DNA from: Phaeodactylum tricornutum CCAP 1055/1
Lineage: Eukaryota > Bacillariophyta > Bacillariophyceae > Surirellales > Neidiaceae
Reading direction: 5' to 3'
Length of the DNA stretch: 64,000 nucleotides
Assembly (NCBI RefSeq): GCF_000150955.2
Contig: NC_011686.1
Location: 558,001-622,000 of the forward strand
The translations under genes were made by a program, and so were the position numbers. The notes under the pieces are model-generated. The model had not been told where the DNA came from. It saw only the letters and a program-made list of their open reading frames with translations, and did no database searches. This document shows, in pieces, positions 1 through 9,184 of this stretch; within the stretch, counting starts at the first letter, position 1, and every line of letters begins with the position of its first letter.

Positions 1-1060
1 CTACCGAGAAGGTGCTGCCGTCATTAACTCTATCCGCAGCAGTGGCCGAAGGCGACAAAGGGAATACGGTATGGAATAGCATACCGTCCAAAAAATCAGC
101 GCCTTCTTGGTAGAGCTCAACCATCCGAGAAGGTAGAAATGATGTCAACCTGGGATTGAGCTTGTTCTGTGCGACATGATGGTTCAAGTAGTCGCGAAAC
201 TTTGGACGGGAAAGGTCTTCTACCCATTGGCATCTGGTTATGTTGGTTTCCTTTGAGTCTATATCCGGAATTTGCGGAAAGCGCGCCACCATGATCGAGT
301 TATGGTCTCGGTGGGCAGGCTCTAGTGCCGACGAACCACTTTCACTGACGCTATTGGTCAGTATGGGCCAAGGTTCCGGATTCGGCAAAGCCAATTTGAA
401 CCGCCATTTCTCGTAGAGCGGGATCCAGGATGGAATGAGTACGCGACCTTGGCAGTTAGTATCCTGGTCTTGAAGCTTGTAAGGTTGCAGTAGAATGGTA
501 CGATTGTGGACTATGGCCCAAGTAATGGTATGCACGGCATTGTGCCAGAAGTTACCGACCCGGTGTGGGCAGGTATAGGGGACAACCGCGAATCGGCGAT
601 TGCGTATAGCAAGTCGGTCATGCAGAAGTTCATATTCGAGGACCTCGTCACTGTGCTCTTGCTGATATGTTTGCCATTCCAGCACCGGGCGCAACAAGGG
701 CACTGCCAGACTATCAGTTGAATCATCGTCGGAAGGTGATGCCGCAATGGCTGTTTTCTTCTCTACAACAGGGGCGACTGTGCCTCTTACCTCAATGTTG
801 GTTTGATGTATGTTTGCGGGTGTAGAAGCGAGTGGGCCTGCATCCTCCAACCTACCAATGACTTCAACAAAGTTGGTAGGCTTGTCTAAACTCCTACTGG
901 TAGAGTCAATGCCTTCCCTAACGGTATGCCTCCAACTTACACGACCGGTACCATCATCTTTTAAGGGTTCCATCGTCAGAACTATTAAAAGGCAGGAAAC
1001 GCACGTCATGATCAGAAGGCCCGGAACGACGACGTGTTTGCGCTGGCGTGACGGGTACAT
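1..1060 (-). CDS. Type II membrane protein, glycosyltransferase-like, truncated by the window edge
   Basis: An open frame runs without a stop from an ATG at 1060 to base 1, so the C-terminus lies outside the window. The N-terminus is short and basic (MYPSRQRKH), followed by one hydrophobic segment (VVVPGLLIMTCVSCLLIVLT, residues 10-29), the layout of a type II Golgi protein. A low-complexity stem follows, then a conserved-looking core containing VVPYTCPHRVGNFWHN, NRTILLQPYKL and later ITRCQWVEDLSRPKF, breaking off at GSTFSV. The stem-plus-core layout and the phrases around 'GNFWHNAVHTITWAI' suggest a fucosyltransferase-type or other glycosyltransferase, but no catalytic motif is certain. The frame is visible only on the minus strand; the plus-strand frames opposite it are shorter and featureless. 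Confidence 0.7.
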   Translation of the reverse strand, partial: MYPSRQRKHVVVPGLLIMTCVSCLLIVLTMEPLKDDGTGRVSWRHTVREGIDSTSRSLDKPTNFVEVIGRLEDAGPLASTPANIHQTNIEVRGTVAPVVEKKTAIAASPSDDDSTDSLAVPLLRPVLEWQTYQQEHSDEVLEYELLHDRLAIRNRRFAVVPYTCPHRVGNFWHNAVHTITWAIVHNRTILLQPYKLQDQDTNCQGRVLIPSWIPLYEKWRFKLALPNPEPWPILTNSVSESGSSALEPAHRDHNSIMVARFPQIPDIDSKETNITRCQWVEDLSRPKFRDYLNHHVAQNKLNPRLTSFLPSRMVELYQEGADFLDGMLFHTVFPLSPSATAADRVNDGSTFSV

Positions 1061-2037
1061 CGTTTCGGAGATCGAACACTCGTCGTTGTCGGTCAGGCTG
1101 AAAAAGTGCCTTTCTACTAAACTATGCACGAATGGCTGGTAACAACAGCAACTACGTATCAGCGTCTTTGTTTCTGTTGTTGAGCTCCTCTTCAAAAGGA
1201 AAGGTTATGGTCGGTCGGCAGGAGTTTGCCGAAGCGTGTCTTTCTCTTTTCGTTTTCCTGTGCCAAAGCATTTTTCGAACAGCTTTTGGCTCGTTTGAGT
1301 ATAAATGAAGTTCACTTTCTTGATTAAGCCACCTTTTGAAAACTTTTTAAAATACTATTTTATATATATGTGAGACCAAACGTATAATATAATTTTTAAA
1401 GCTAAGATTAATACAGCTTGCATCACTATTATCTGTCACGACAGTACATAAGATTTGGTTCTATTCAATGCAAATACTTAATGTACCCATCGGCCTCCTC
1501 AATATTTTCCCATTAATGTAATTTTCTTGGCTATAAATTTCTGGGCGACCTATCAAATCTGTCCTTAACGACAGTTTTTCTCCAGCTCCACTTTTCGTGC
1601 CTCGTGTCAGGGTCAAACTGTGAGAGTGTTTGAGATTTAGTTCTTTGGTCTACATCCAACTCCTCGATAGCGTCATGGTGATCATCCAACCCGACAAGGC
1701 AGATTTTCGTCGTCCTGTCGCTCCCCGCCTTCCGGTGCATTTCTGCGGCGACTGCTGTTTTCACTAGCGCTCCAGAGTGGGCATAAACAGATTGGCAGGG
1801 AGTTCTCCCGCCCATGTTTTCGGCCGTCACTCATATGGATGTTGCAAAACTATCATGCAATACTAAGTTTATTAATATTTGTATATAGGATGCAGTTGAC
1901 GAGCTGGCTTCCATACCGTTCGGCAATACAAAACAGCAGCTCGACTTTTTAAAAAGGAAATGCAAATAGGTGGCATTTTTCATCGCCTTGCAGTATTTTG
2001 CAAAGCTGGATGACTATCAGATTGCCAACTGGATTCT
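1061..2037. other. Intergenic, partly AT-rich
   Basis: Upstream region of the left-edge gene and 3' flank of the next minus-strand gene. Bases about 1320-1520 are AT-rich. A 99-codon minus-strand frame at 1531-1830 (MTAENMGGRTP...) has no recognisable domain or targeting signal; it could be a small gene or a decayed fragment, and I do not call it as a gene. Confidence 0.5.
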
Positions 2038-3735
2038 TTACGGCCTGTTTCCACTGAAGTTTCCAACAGCCCCGGCAGCCATACGAGTAAGAACCCCCAA
2101 TGGATACGCTTCCGTTGAATCCGTGTGTGCTTGCTTCTGTTGAAGTTTGTCGCGGAGGAACGCTTCAATGGCTTGACGAACGTTTAAGGATTCAAACTCA
2201 ATACTGTCAGGATTCACTATGAGCTTTTTGTTCGATGATTGGATCTTTACTTTCTTGTTGTTCTTCGATTCGTGTGTGCCTGTCAAGTGGAACTCTTTCG
2301 GAGAAACCAGGGAACCCTGGAATGTATCGACGTGTCCGCCCTCACAACGGGGGATGACATACTCTTCGAGCGCCGATTTGCTTGTATGAATTACTTCACT
2401 GGCAATCAAGTATTGACACTGAACCTCATTGGACTGTTTTCGCCCAGTTATTCGCGGTGAATCGATTCCCGAATTTTTTTTCTGTGCTGTTGTTGCCCTG
2501 TCGGCTTGCAGGCTGGGTTCGTTTTCCTTGGTACTCGTATTTCCCCATGCAAACTCTACGGAGGGCGACAGCTCAGCGGCAGACGAATCAGCTTTCCACG
2601 TTTCAACATCATGCTCTAGGGATTCACGGCTAATAAGTGCTTGTGGTGAGAGTTGTAAGAAATCTCTTTCGCTTTGCTCTTGCCAATCTCGTCGCTTCAA
2701 TGAAAGTAGATGCCCAACGAATAAACTTTTTTCCCTGATCGCGCCAAAGAAGGGTGGGATAAAATCGAAGACCCACAAAAGCGTTCTACTAAACAGTCGT
2801 ACAAACTTTCCTAGGCCGCTGGCCGTCACAGACACATAAGCCGCTGACAGCGCTCCAAGGAAAGCCAAGTTCCAGGATGCACCACATGCCAATGCAGCTC
2901 CAGCACCAGATAGAGCAGCGAATTGAATCACACATCCCGGAACCCCTTTTTCGATGTCTGGGTCACCCCAAATGCTGTTGAAGATAGCCTGCATAAGGTG
3001 TCTCGCAGTAGAGCCAACCATTTGGAAGAAGTTGGGGATCGTTCGTTCTAAGTATCTATCTTGGTGTTGGTGTCGTTCCGGCCCAGCAGTGCCGAAAACA
3101 CGGATGATCTTCTCCAAATGTGGCTGTAGCCGCGTGTCGTCGCTGCACCTTATTGGTTCTCCAGTTGCCGTTTCTGGCACATCAAATCGGACTTCTTCGT
3201 GTTGGGTATTTGCTAGCTTGCCAAGCAGACTTTTCACAAACTGCGGGTTCTCTCCCGTTTTCATCCATAAACTTTCGCCAAATTGCCGGTTTTGTGACAC
3301 GGCGTCGGAAACCTTGCCCCAAGCGTTTTCTACTTGCCGTTGATAGCCCAGCGCTTTTTGAGAAAGTTGATTGGCCCAATCTTCCACACGCTGTAAAACA
3401 GCCGTTCCGGGTTGGGACCATGCATTCTCTAGCTCCCTCATGGTTGCTGCGAGAGTAGTAGAAGCATCAGTGTCAAACAGCCTTAGTGGGGGACTGTATT
3501 GAGGTGGTGAAGGATCCAGAAATCTCGTTTCCGCTTCACCAAAAGCATTTGCGGCAAAGGTAGGAGTTTTCCATCTCCGCGGACGAGCATCAGAATCCAT
3601 GCGGTGAGCTTGTTTCTGACACAGCGATTTTGTGGTCAAGGAAAAGCCACGCGCTTGCGAGGAGGCACAGCTGAAAACCGCGAAGTAAACAACGAGGCAG
3701 CGCCATGTTCTATGCAACACTGTCGAGTCGCTCAT
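2038..3735 (-). CDS. Plastid array paralog 1: paired-hydrophobic-module protein
   Basis: 565 residues. The N-terminus is a signal peptide (CLVVYFAVFSCASSQA) followed by RGFSLTTK, with Phe near the predicted cleavage point as in diatom ASAF plastid presequences. Residues about 80-200 are helical and polar. At about 258-330 lies the module shared by the whole array: DIEKGVPGCVIQFAALSGAG, a first hydrophobic stretch, then LGALSAAYVSVTASGLGKF and a second stretch LLWVFDFIPPFFG. The same EKGVP...AAY start occurs in the 18403-21933 protein. The C-terminal 200 residues are polar, Ser- and Lys-rich, without a known domain. The gene is the most downstream of five co-oriented relatives. Enzyme function is unlikely; a membrane-linked structural role in the plastid is inferred. 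Confidence 0.8.
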   Translation of the reverse strand: MSDSTVLHRTWRCLVVYFAVFSCASSQARGFSLTTKSLCQKQAHRMDSDARPRRWKTPTFAANAFGEAETRFLDPSPPQYSPPLRLFDTDASTTLAATMRELENAWSQPGTAVLQRVEDWANQLSQKALGYQRQVENAWGKVSDAVSQNRQFGESLWMKTGENPQFVKSLLGKLANTQHEEVRFDVPETATGEPIRCSDDTRLQPHLEKIIRVFGTAGPERHQHQDRYLERTIPNFFQMVGSTARHLMQAIFNSIWGDPDIEKGVPGCVIQFAALSGAGAALACGASWNLAFLGALSAAYVSVTASGLGKFVRLFSRTLLWVFDFIPPFFGAIREKSLFVGHLLSLKRRDWQEQSERDFLQLSPQALISRESLEHDVETWKADSSAAELSPSVEFAWGNTSTKENEPSLQADRATTAQKKNSGIDSPRITGRKQSNEVQCQYLIASEVIHTSKSALEEYVIPRCEGGHVDTFQGSLVSPKEFHLTGTHESKNNKKVKIQSSNKKLIVNPDSIEFESLNVRQAIEAFLRDKLQQKQAHTDSTEAYPLGVLTRMAAGAVGNFSGNRP

Positions 3736-4657
3736 GTTCGTGATGGAAAGAAAGTATGGTTAATATTCGGCCTTGCCAATGGTTCCCGTACTTGTGGCAT
3801 TCAATGTCGACACAACGAAATGGATCAAACCCAGCCGCAATTATTCAAAAACGCAAAATTTTAAACGGAGCTCTATTTAACATTGCCCCATGCTTAGACC
3901 CAACAAAGTACTTACTTAACTTTCGGCTTTATAGTTAATGACTGCCGTTATAAAGTTGGTTTGCAGTGGATTTCCAAAATGCTAAACATACCGAAATGTA
4001 AATGATTTTTTGCCGATAGCATAAGTTCCGGCTGGCATACGTTCTTTTGAAAAATCACGTCACAATTGCCGCGGGAGACATGCGTTTCCGGGGGAGGGGT
4101 GTGGGGGCTTCCACGAACCCTCACTTACATTGCAACTGATGGCGGACCGCAATATCCTTGACCCTGTTTTCGATGGCACCTTTTGGTTCGTGCCATTCCA
4201 CAATTGACTGTGAGCTGCACAGGATTTAAAAAGAAAATCCCGTAAACGTACCGAATAGCAATTTCACACCGTAGTTCGAGGATAAGGTTGTACACTTACA
4301 AACCCATTCCAGTATGCCGAAAAAAATACCATCTAGAGAAGGAAAGGCTTTCCTACGTACTTCTCGAAATCAATAGCTAGCTAGCTACAGAGCAAAGTCC
4401 CATTGCAAATATATAACTGACTACCCTATACAACAAACTATTATGTATACTTGTTCACGGGCGAGGCCCGTCGCGCTGTCCCAGCACGGCAGCGCAGTGC
4501 TGCGGTGCTTTGACACATTCAGTCGCCCGAGACGGACCTTGGCCTCTATCACGGACTGCACTAATCCCTACCTCGTATACTTACTCCATGACAGTGCCCT
4601 GCTTTGGCTTGACCCTTCGTTTCGTGTCACTCTCGTCGTTGCCATGTCAATTTTTCC
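3736..4657. other. Intergenic between array paralogs 1 and 2
   Basis: Promoter side of paralog 1 and 3' flank of paralog 2. It holds a G-rich patch near 4087-4110 and a short tagctagctag run near 4374-4387. No gene or RNA is recognised. Confidence 0.5.
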
Positions 4658-5875
4658 TCAATGAGCGTTCGTGCGACGACGCAAATCACTCAATTTGACT
4701 GATGTTTGTGCGGGCAGCGCTCGCACATCGTCCAAGGTACGGAGGAGACTACTGGAGGAAGTCCAACCTTGACGTTCGGCCTCCGAGGCGAGTTCGTAAA
4801 GGTGTGGACGGCTCTGGTCGCGCCAGGATGGAAACCGGTATTGCAGGGAAGATGTTGCCGCTTCCCATTCATCTCGCACCGAGACAAGTCGTTGATGAGC
4901 CTTGGCTCGGGCCCGGTCCATGCCGTCCGTAATGCGAATGCTGTGAACTTCATCATCCATATCTACCTTTCTGTACTGCCTCGGAATCGAGACGAATTTG
5001 TGCGAGGGTTCGATCGCCATGGTTGCCATCCAAGGGGTCGCATGCATGCTCCTGGTACCGACTCCAGGGCGAATCCAATTAATCTCTACCTTTTCTTGGG
5101 CTTGCCGAGTGACTTCCGTGAGTAGTGACCAAGCCCCACGGGTCGAGTGCTGCACGACGTTTGGGTCAAAGGGCACGGCTTCCAGGCTGTGGCGGGTTAC
5201 GCTGGAAAGGCCGTAGCCGACTTGGTAGAGGATGGCCGAGAGCGGATTGCGCGACAAGGGTTCGGGAAGGCCCGACAGGACGCCCACCATCAACCCGGCC
5301 ATACAGGCCCCTTGTGCGTCCATTGCCCCTGAGCCGAGGCACAGGACGGTGGTGCCCACCGCGGCTCCCCCGACGGCTTCGATCCACTCGGTGTAGGTAT
5401 CTTCAACCACCACGCTAGTGGGCGTGTCGGTCCGGGGGAACGAGTCAACCAACTCATGTTCCATCGATGCGTCGGTTCGATCGGCAAAGAATAAAGCGTC
5501 CAAACTCACATCCGTCTCTTTCAACGACACGAAGTCCAACGCAGTCCGAGTTTCCTTGGGGACAAGGAAAAACGGCAGCGATGGTTCCGTGGGAATCGGG
5601 ACACTCGGACCCAGGTCCACGACGGGACGCGCACTTACGGTTGATTCGACGCTACGGTGATCGTTACGGCCGCGGGAAGAAATAGTCGGGGACACGGAAC
5701 GTGTGGGACGACGAGACGAGGAGGAGAGACTGCGGGTTGCCGTAGTGCGGTGCGGGAGGGTGAGCGTCGCCGACATGCGCAAGTCCCACGCGTCACACCC
5801 AGTACCGACCAAACCGGCAATGGTGATCACCACCACCCGCGTAGTCGCCAGACGACGGTTCATCCAGGCCTTCAT
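4658..5875 (-). CDS. Plastid array paralog 2
   Basis: 405 residues from the ATG at 5875. An in-frame ATG at 5944 is possible, but the shorter start puts the signal peptide at the N-terminus. The presequence is MKAWMNRRLATTRVVVITIA... ending GTGCDAWDLRMS, with Trp near the cleavage point in place of Phe, a tolerated variant of the ASAF motif. A Ser/Arg/Thr-rich transit-like segment follows. It contains SLPFFLVPKETR, the FFLVPK motif shared with the giant paralog. A Gly/Ala-rich paired hydrophobic module (VGGAAVGTTVLCLGSGAMD, then GLMVGVLSGLPEPLSRN) lies at about residues 167-215, and the C-terminus is a charged helix rich in Arg, Glu and Ser. The family assignment rests on module order and neighbourhood because overall identity to the neighbours is low. 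No catalytic motif is seen. Confidence 0.78.
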   Translation of the reverse strand: MKAWMNRRLATTRVVVITIAGLVGTGCDAWDLRMSATLTLPHRTTATRSLSSSSRRPTRSVSPTISSRGRNDHRSVESTVSARPVVDLGPSVPIPTEPSLPFFLVPKETRTALDFVSLKETDVSLDALFFADRTDASMEHELVDSFPRTDTPTSVVVEDTYTEWIEAVGGAAVGTTVLCLGSGAMDAQGACMAGLMVGVLSGLPEPLSRNPLSAILYQVGYGLSSVTRHSLEAVPFDPNVVQHSTRGAWSLLTEVTRQAQEKVEINWIRPGVGTRSMHATPWMATMAIEPSHKFVSIPRQYRKVDMDDEVHSIRITDGMDRARAKAHQRLVSVRDEWEAATSSLQYRFPSWRDQSRPHLYELASEAERQGWTSSSSLLRTLDDVRALPAQTSVKLSDLRRRTNAH

Positions 5876-6513
5876 GGTTTCGTCGGGTCCAAATTGGTCG
5901 AACCGTGGTGTGATTTGGTACAGTACGGTATGATACGGCAACAATCAACGGTGAAATGGTATCCTGTATGCCGGACCGCTGCGGGGATCCAAATTTTCGA
6001 AATACGAACAACGTCAACGTGACGGGAAACCGTCAGACTTCCACTTAACGAAAGTCGTTTCCCACGACCATTTTGTTAAAGAACACGACACAATCTATTT
6101 TTCAACGTGACCAACCGTTTTTCCCAAAGAGGTACCGCGGTAGTCGGAGGAGACACAATTGTTGAATCCTCCACGAACGCTGACGTCCGAATCCGTTTCG
6201 GATTTCACATCAGTTGGTCCGCGAGTTACCCTGATCACGTGATTGCAGTGGGAAAACATAAGCCCTATCTTCAAGTCGGCCAAGCGATCGTATATCCTAC
6301 AACCAATTCCAGGGAGGCAAAGTGACTCGGCGCTGACTGAGGCGAATACACTACCCAGCTATCGTCGATTCGAGACTTTTTCTAGTGATGCTCCCAATGA
6401 CACAAGACAAACAAGCGTTGTCGTCGCATCTGACAGAATAAATTTTTTTTAACCTACATGTTTTACATATTTGTGTCCTTAGCAACCACTATGGGATTCT
6501 ACAATGGAACGAG
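5876..6513. other. Intergenic between paralogs 2 and 3
   Basis: Promoter side of paralog 2. A TGACGT half-CRE lies at 6181-6186, about 305 bp upstream of the chosen start. Nothing else is recognised. Confidence 0.45.
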
Positions 6514-8623
6514 CTACCGGAACGGTTGGTCCACGGGCCAGATTGTCCAGACGGGCTCACGGGGAATATTGTTGCTGGGTTCCGCCATCATTTCATCCGC
6601 CATCTCTAAAGGAACCGAGGTCTTGCTTTTGGCCTGAGGTACCTCGCGATCAACAGAGAGCAAGGCGTCTGTTTCAGCATTTGGAATCTTCTCTCTCCGT
6701 ACGTCATCCACCGGACTAGGATCGATTTGGTCTGTCACCGACTGGTATTCAGAGAGCAATTGCCGGTTTGGAGTGTTGTCAAACACCGGACCTTCCCTTA
6801 CCGGATGTGTCCCTTCGCTGTCGGTCCTGGGAGTCGGGGTACGGGTCGGTGCGCTCACCGCGATCAGATCGAGGTCTTCGGGGCTGGACGGTCGGGGCAG
6901 ACCAAGCTGTTGTTGGTCCAGGGTTTGGCTTGCCCCAGGCGCGTACATGGAAGAAATATCAATGCTGGGGATTGGCTGCAAAGACGAAATGTCGAAGCTA
7001 GGAATAGAGTCCGAGTCATCGACATTATGCTTGGAGTACGGCGAAATCGTATCGTCCATGTTGATGTTGTCGTTTTCCTGGTGCGACGGGACCGAGGCCA
7101 TACTGCCACTGTCTCGGGAAGAAGACTCGATTGTGTCGTCGGTATCTATCGCCATATGTGACGAGGAGACCCTTTTGTCACCTTTATTGTCCTGGGACGA
7201 GGAGACCGTGTCGTCGTCTTTAGTATGCTCGTCGGACCAAACCATCTCTGTGCTTTCGTCGTTCAAATGCGAGGACGAGACCGTGTGGTCCTTCCTATTG
7301 TTGTCCTGGTGCGGGGACGAGACCAAGGCCACATCACCGCTATCTTGGTAAGAAGATGCAATTTTGTCGTTGGAATCAATCTCCTCATGCGAAAAGACAG
7401 TGCCGTCATCTTTCATGTCCAGGTCCGACGAGATCGTGTCGCCGTAGTCACTCTCCTTATCAGGCAAGACCAGCTCCGTCTTTTCGTCGTCCTGGTACGA
7501 GGAGGAGACCAAGGCTACGTTGCCGCTGTCTTGGTTAGATGATGCAAGTTTGTCGTTGGTATCGACGTCCTCATGGAAAGAGACAGTGTCCTCATCTTTC
7601 ATGTCCTGGTCCGACGAGATTGTGTCACCGTAGCTACTCTCATTGCCAGGAAAGACCAATTCCGTTTTGTCGTCGTCCTGGTGCAATGATGAGACCACGG
7701 TGTCGTCGCTGCTTTCTGGATTGGACGCGACCGTACCGTTGGTATCAGTGTCGGTATCGAAATCGGCTCTGGATTCCATCGTAACGGACTCTCCCGACGT
7801 CCGCACGGATTCGGCCAATGTACGGATCGTCGTTTGGACGCGCCCTGAGGCGTGCAGATCCTGAATCGTCTGTATGGCTTGGGCCGTAAGATAATAGCAG
7901 AGTGTGCCACCGCGTCGAGCCATCGTCCCCGCCGCCCCGGGGCGCGTGGTCAGGTAGGCCGCGAGGCAGCCCAGTACACAGGACGTCGGGAGATCGATCC
8001 CACCCACTGATGCGCCGAGTGATGTCACCACTAGGAAGGCACCCGCCATGGATTCTTCCGTCGGGAGGCTCGGGTCCCACCGGGGGAGATTTTTGGAGGT
8101 GGGGATGGATTTCGGTTCGTCTCGAACGAACCAGAGACCGGCGTCGGGATCCACCCAAGTGGCCTGATCGGTCAAAGGACGGCGGTCCGTCTTGACGCTA
8201 TCGTCCTCGCTGATTGTATCAGTGTCGTCTGCCCAGTCGAGATCCACTTCTTTGGATACAGCGATAGCACCAAAACAAACGGAAGAATGAGTGTTAGTTG
8301 AGCTCACCGACCTTTCTACCAATGAACGCACGCATCTAAACACAAGCAAACGTACCACGACGTTCTGAGACGGGTCGAGCTACCGCATCGACCCACGTGG
8401 CGACTGGTTCCTCCAAGTGTACCGGTGAGCGACTCCACGGGGGAGGCGAGGACCAGGGCAGCGGATCCGGAAGGCGCGGAGGACGGGAGGCCAACGCCGT
8501 CACCGCACGGTGGGACGTCGCGACGGAAAACGACGCGGCAGGAGCAGCAAGGATCGATAGACACAGACTGCAGGCTTGCAGAGCCGCTGCTCTGGGAAGG
8601 ACCTCACGTACTTTCCAACGCAT
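6514..8623 (-). CDS. Plastid array paralog 3, two exons, Ser/Asp-rich repeats and SIDISS motifs
   Basis: Exon 1 is 8623-8356 and exon 2 is 8249-6514; the intron at 8355-8250 (106 bp) has a GTACGT donor and a CCAAAG acceptor, and the junction reads ERR-EVDLDWADD in frame. Product about 667 residues. Exon 1 encodes the signal peptide and a textbook ASAF site: CLSILAAPAASFSVATSHR. The paired hydrophobic module is at about 150-200 (AGAFLVVTSLGASVGGIDLP, then LGCLAAYLTTRPGAAG), aligning with LGAAYLAISPGSAG of paralog 5. A long acidic Ser/Asp/Thr region with VSSS-QD repeats follows, including a 186-bp direct repeat. Near the C-terminus are IPSFDISS and IPSIDISSMY, the motif repeated in the giant paralog. 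Without the exon 1 splice the signal peptide would be lost, which supports the two-exon model. Confidence 0.8.
7290..7690 (-). repeat. 186-bp direct repeat inside paralog 3
   Basis: Two diverged copies of a 186-bp (62-codon) unit in phase with the reading frame; for example the phrase starting accaattccg at 7655 recurs as accagctccg at 7469. Each copy encodes ESxYGDTISSDxDMKD and DSGxVALVSS. Outer limits are approximate because flanking units are more degenerate. Confidence 0.7.
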
Positions 8624-9184
8624 GCTGACTAGCGAAACTGGGGAAGAGTGAGAATGAGAATATGCTCTCAATGAAGATTTTGGTGTAGGCGACGACGAAG
8701 GATGCGTTGGGCGAATAGGTAGGTGGTTACAGGAAGCTAGTAGGACCGACGAGACCGAGACACGAAAGCTCCAATCCCCCTCCCCTGTGTTTCATGCATG
8801 CCGGATGGTCTTCGAAAACGAGCAGAAGTAGAGAAAAGGTGTGTCTTTCCCACATTCCTTTGGCGTTGTGTATCCCTTTTTGTCATTATCACTATTGAAA
8901 GATCTCGATTCAAACCGCGGAAAAGTGTCACTCGTCGCGAACGCGCCTTCCAAACATGTCCAAACAACCCGATCGTGCTCCGACGAATCAAAACCCTACC
9001 GGAACCCAAGTTACTTACCTACCCACGGCACCACGCATCGAACTAAAGTAGACTGGTCCAGCGGTAGGTACGAAAGAAAAATAACCCGCATCCAATACAT
9101 TCACCAACGCCAATACTAAGAATAATATACACACACATATCTTACATATAGATACTTGCCCCGCACGGTTGTCCATCGCATTCT
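8624..9184. other. Intergenic between paralogs 3 and 4
   Basis: Promoter side of paralog 3 and 3' flank of the giant paralog, with a short alternating purine-pyrimidine (acacacata) tract near 9129-9150. No gene is seen. Confidence 0.5.

Noticed and set aside
8336-8671. Independent 111-residue secreted protein upstream of paralog 3
   Set aside because: The frame holds only the presequence and runs into a GTACGT donor that splices in frame to paralog 3.
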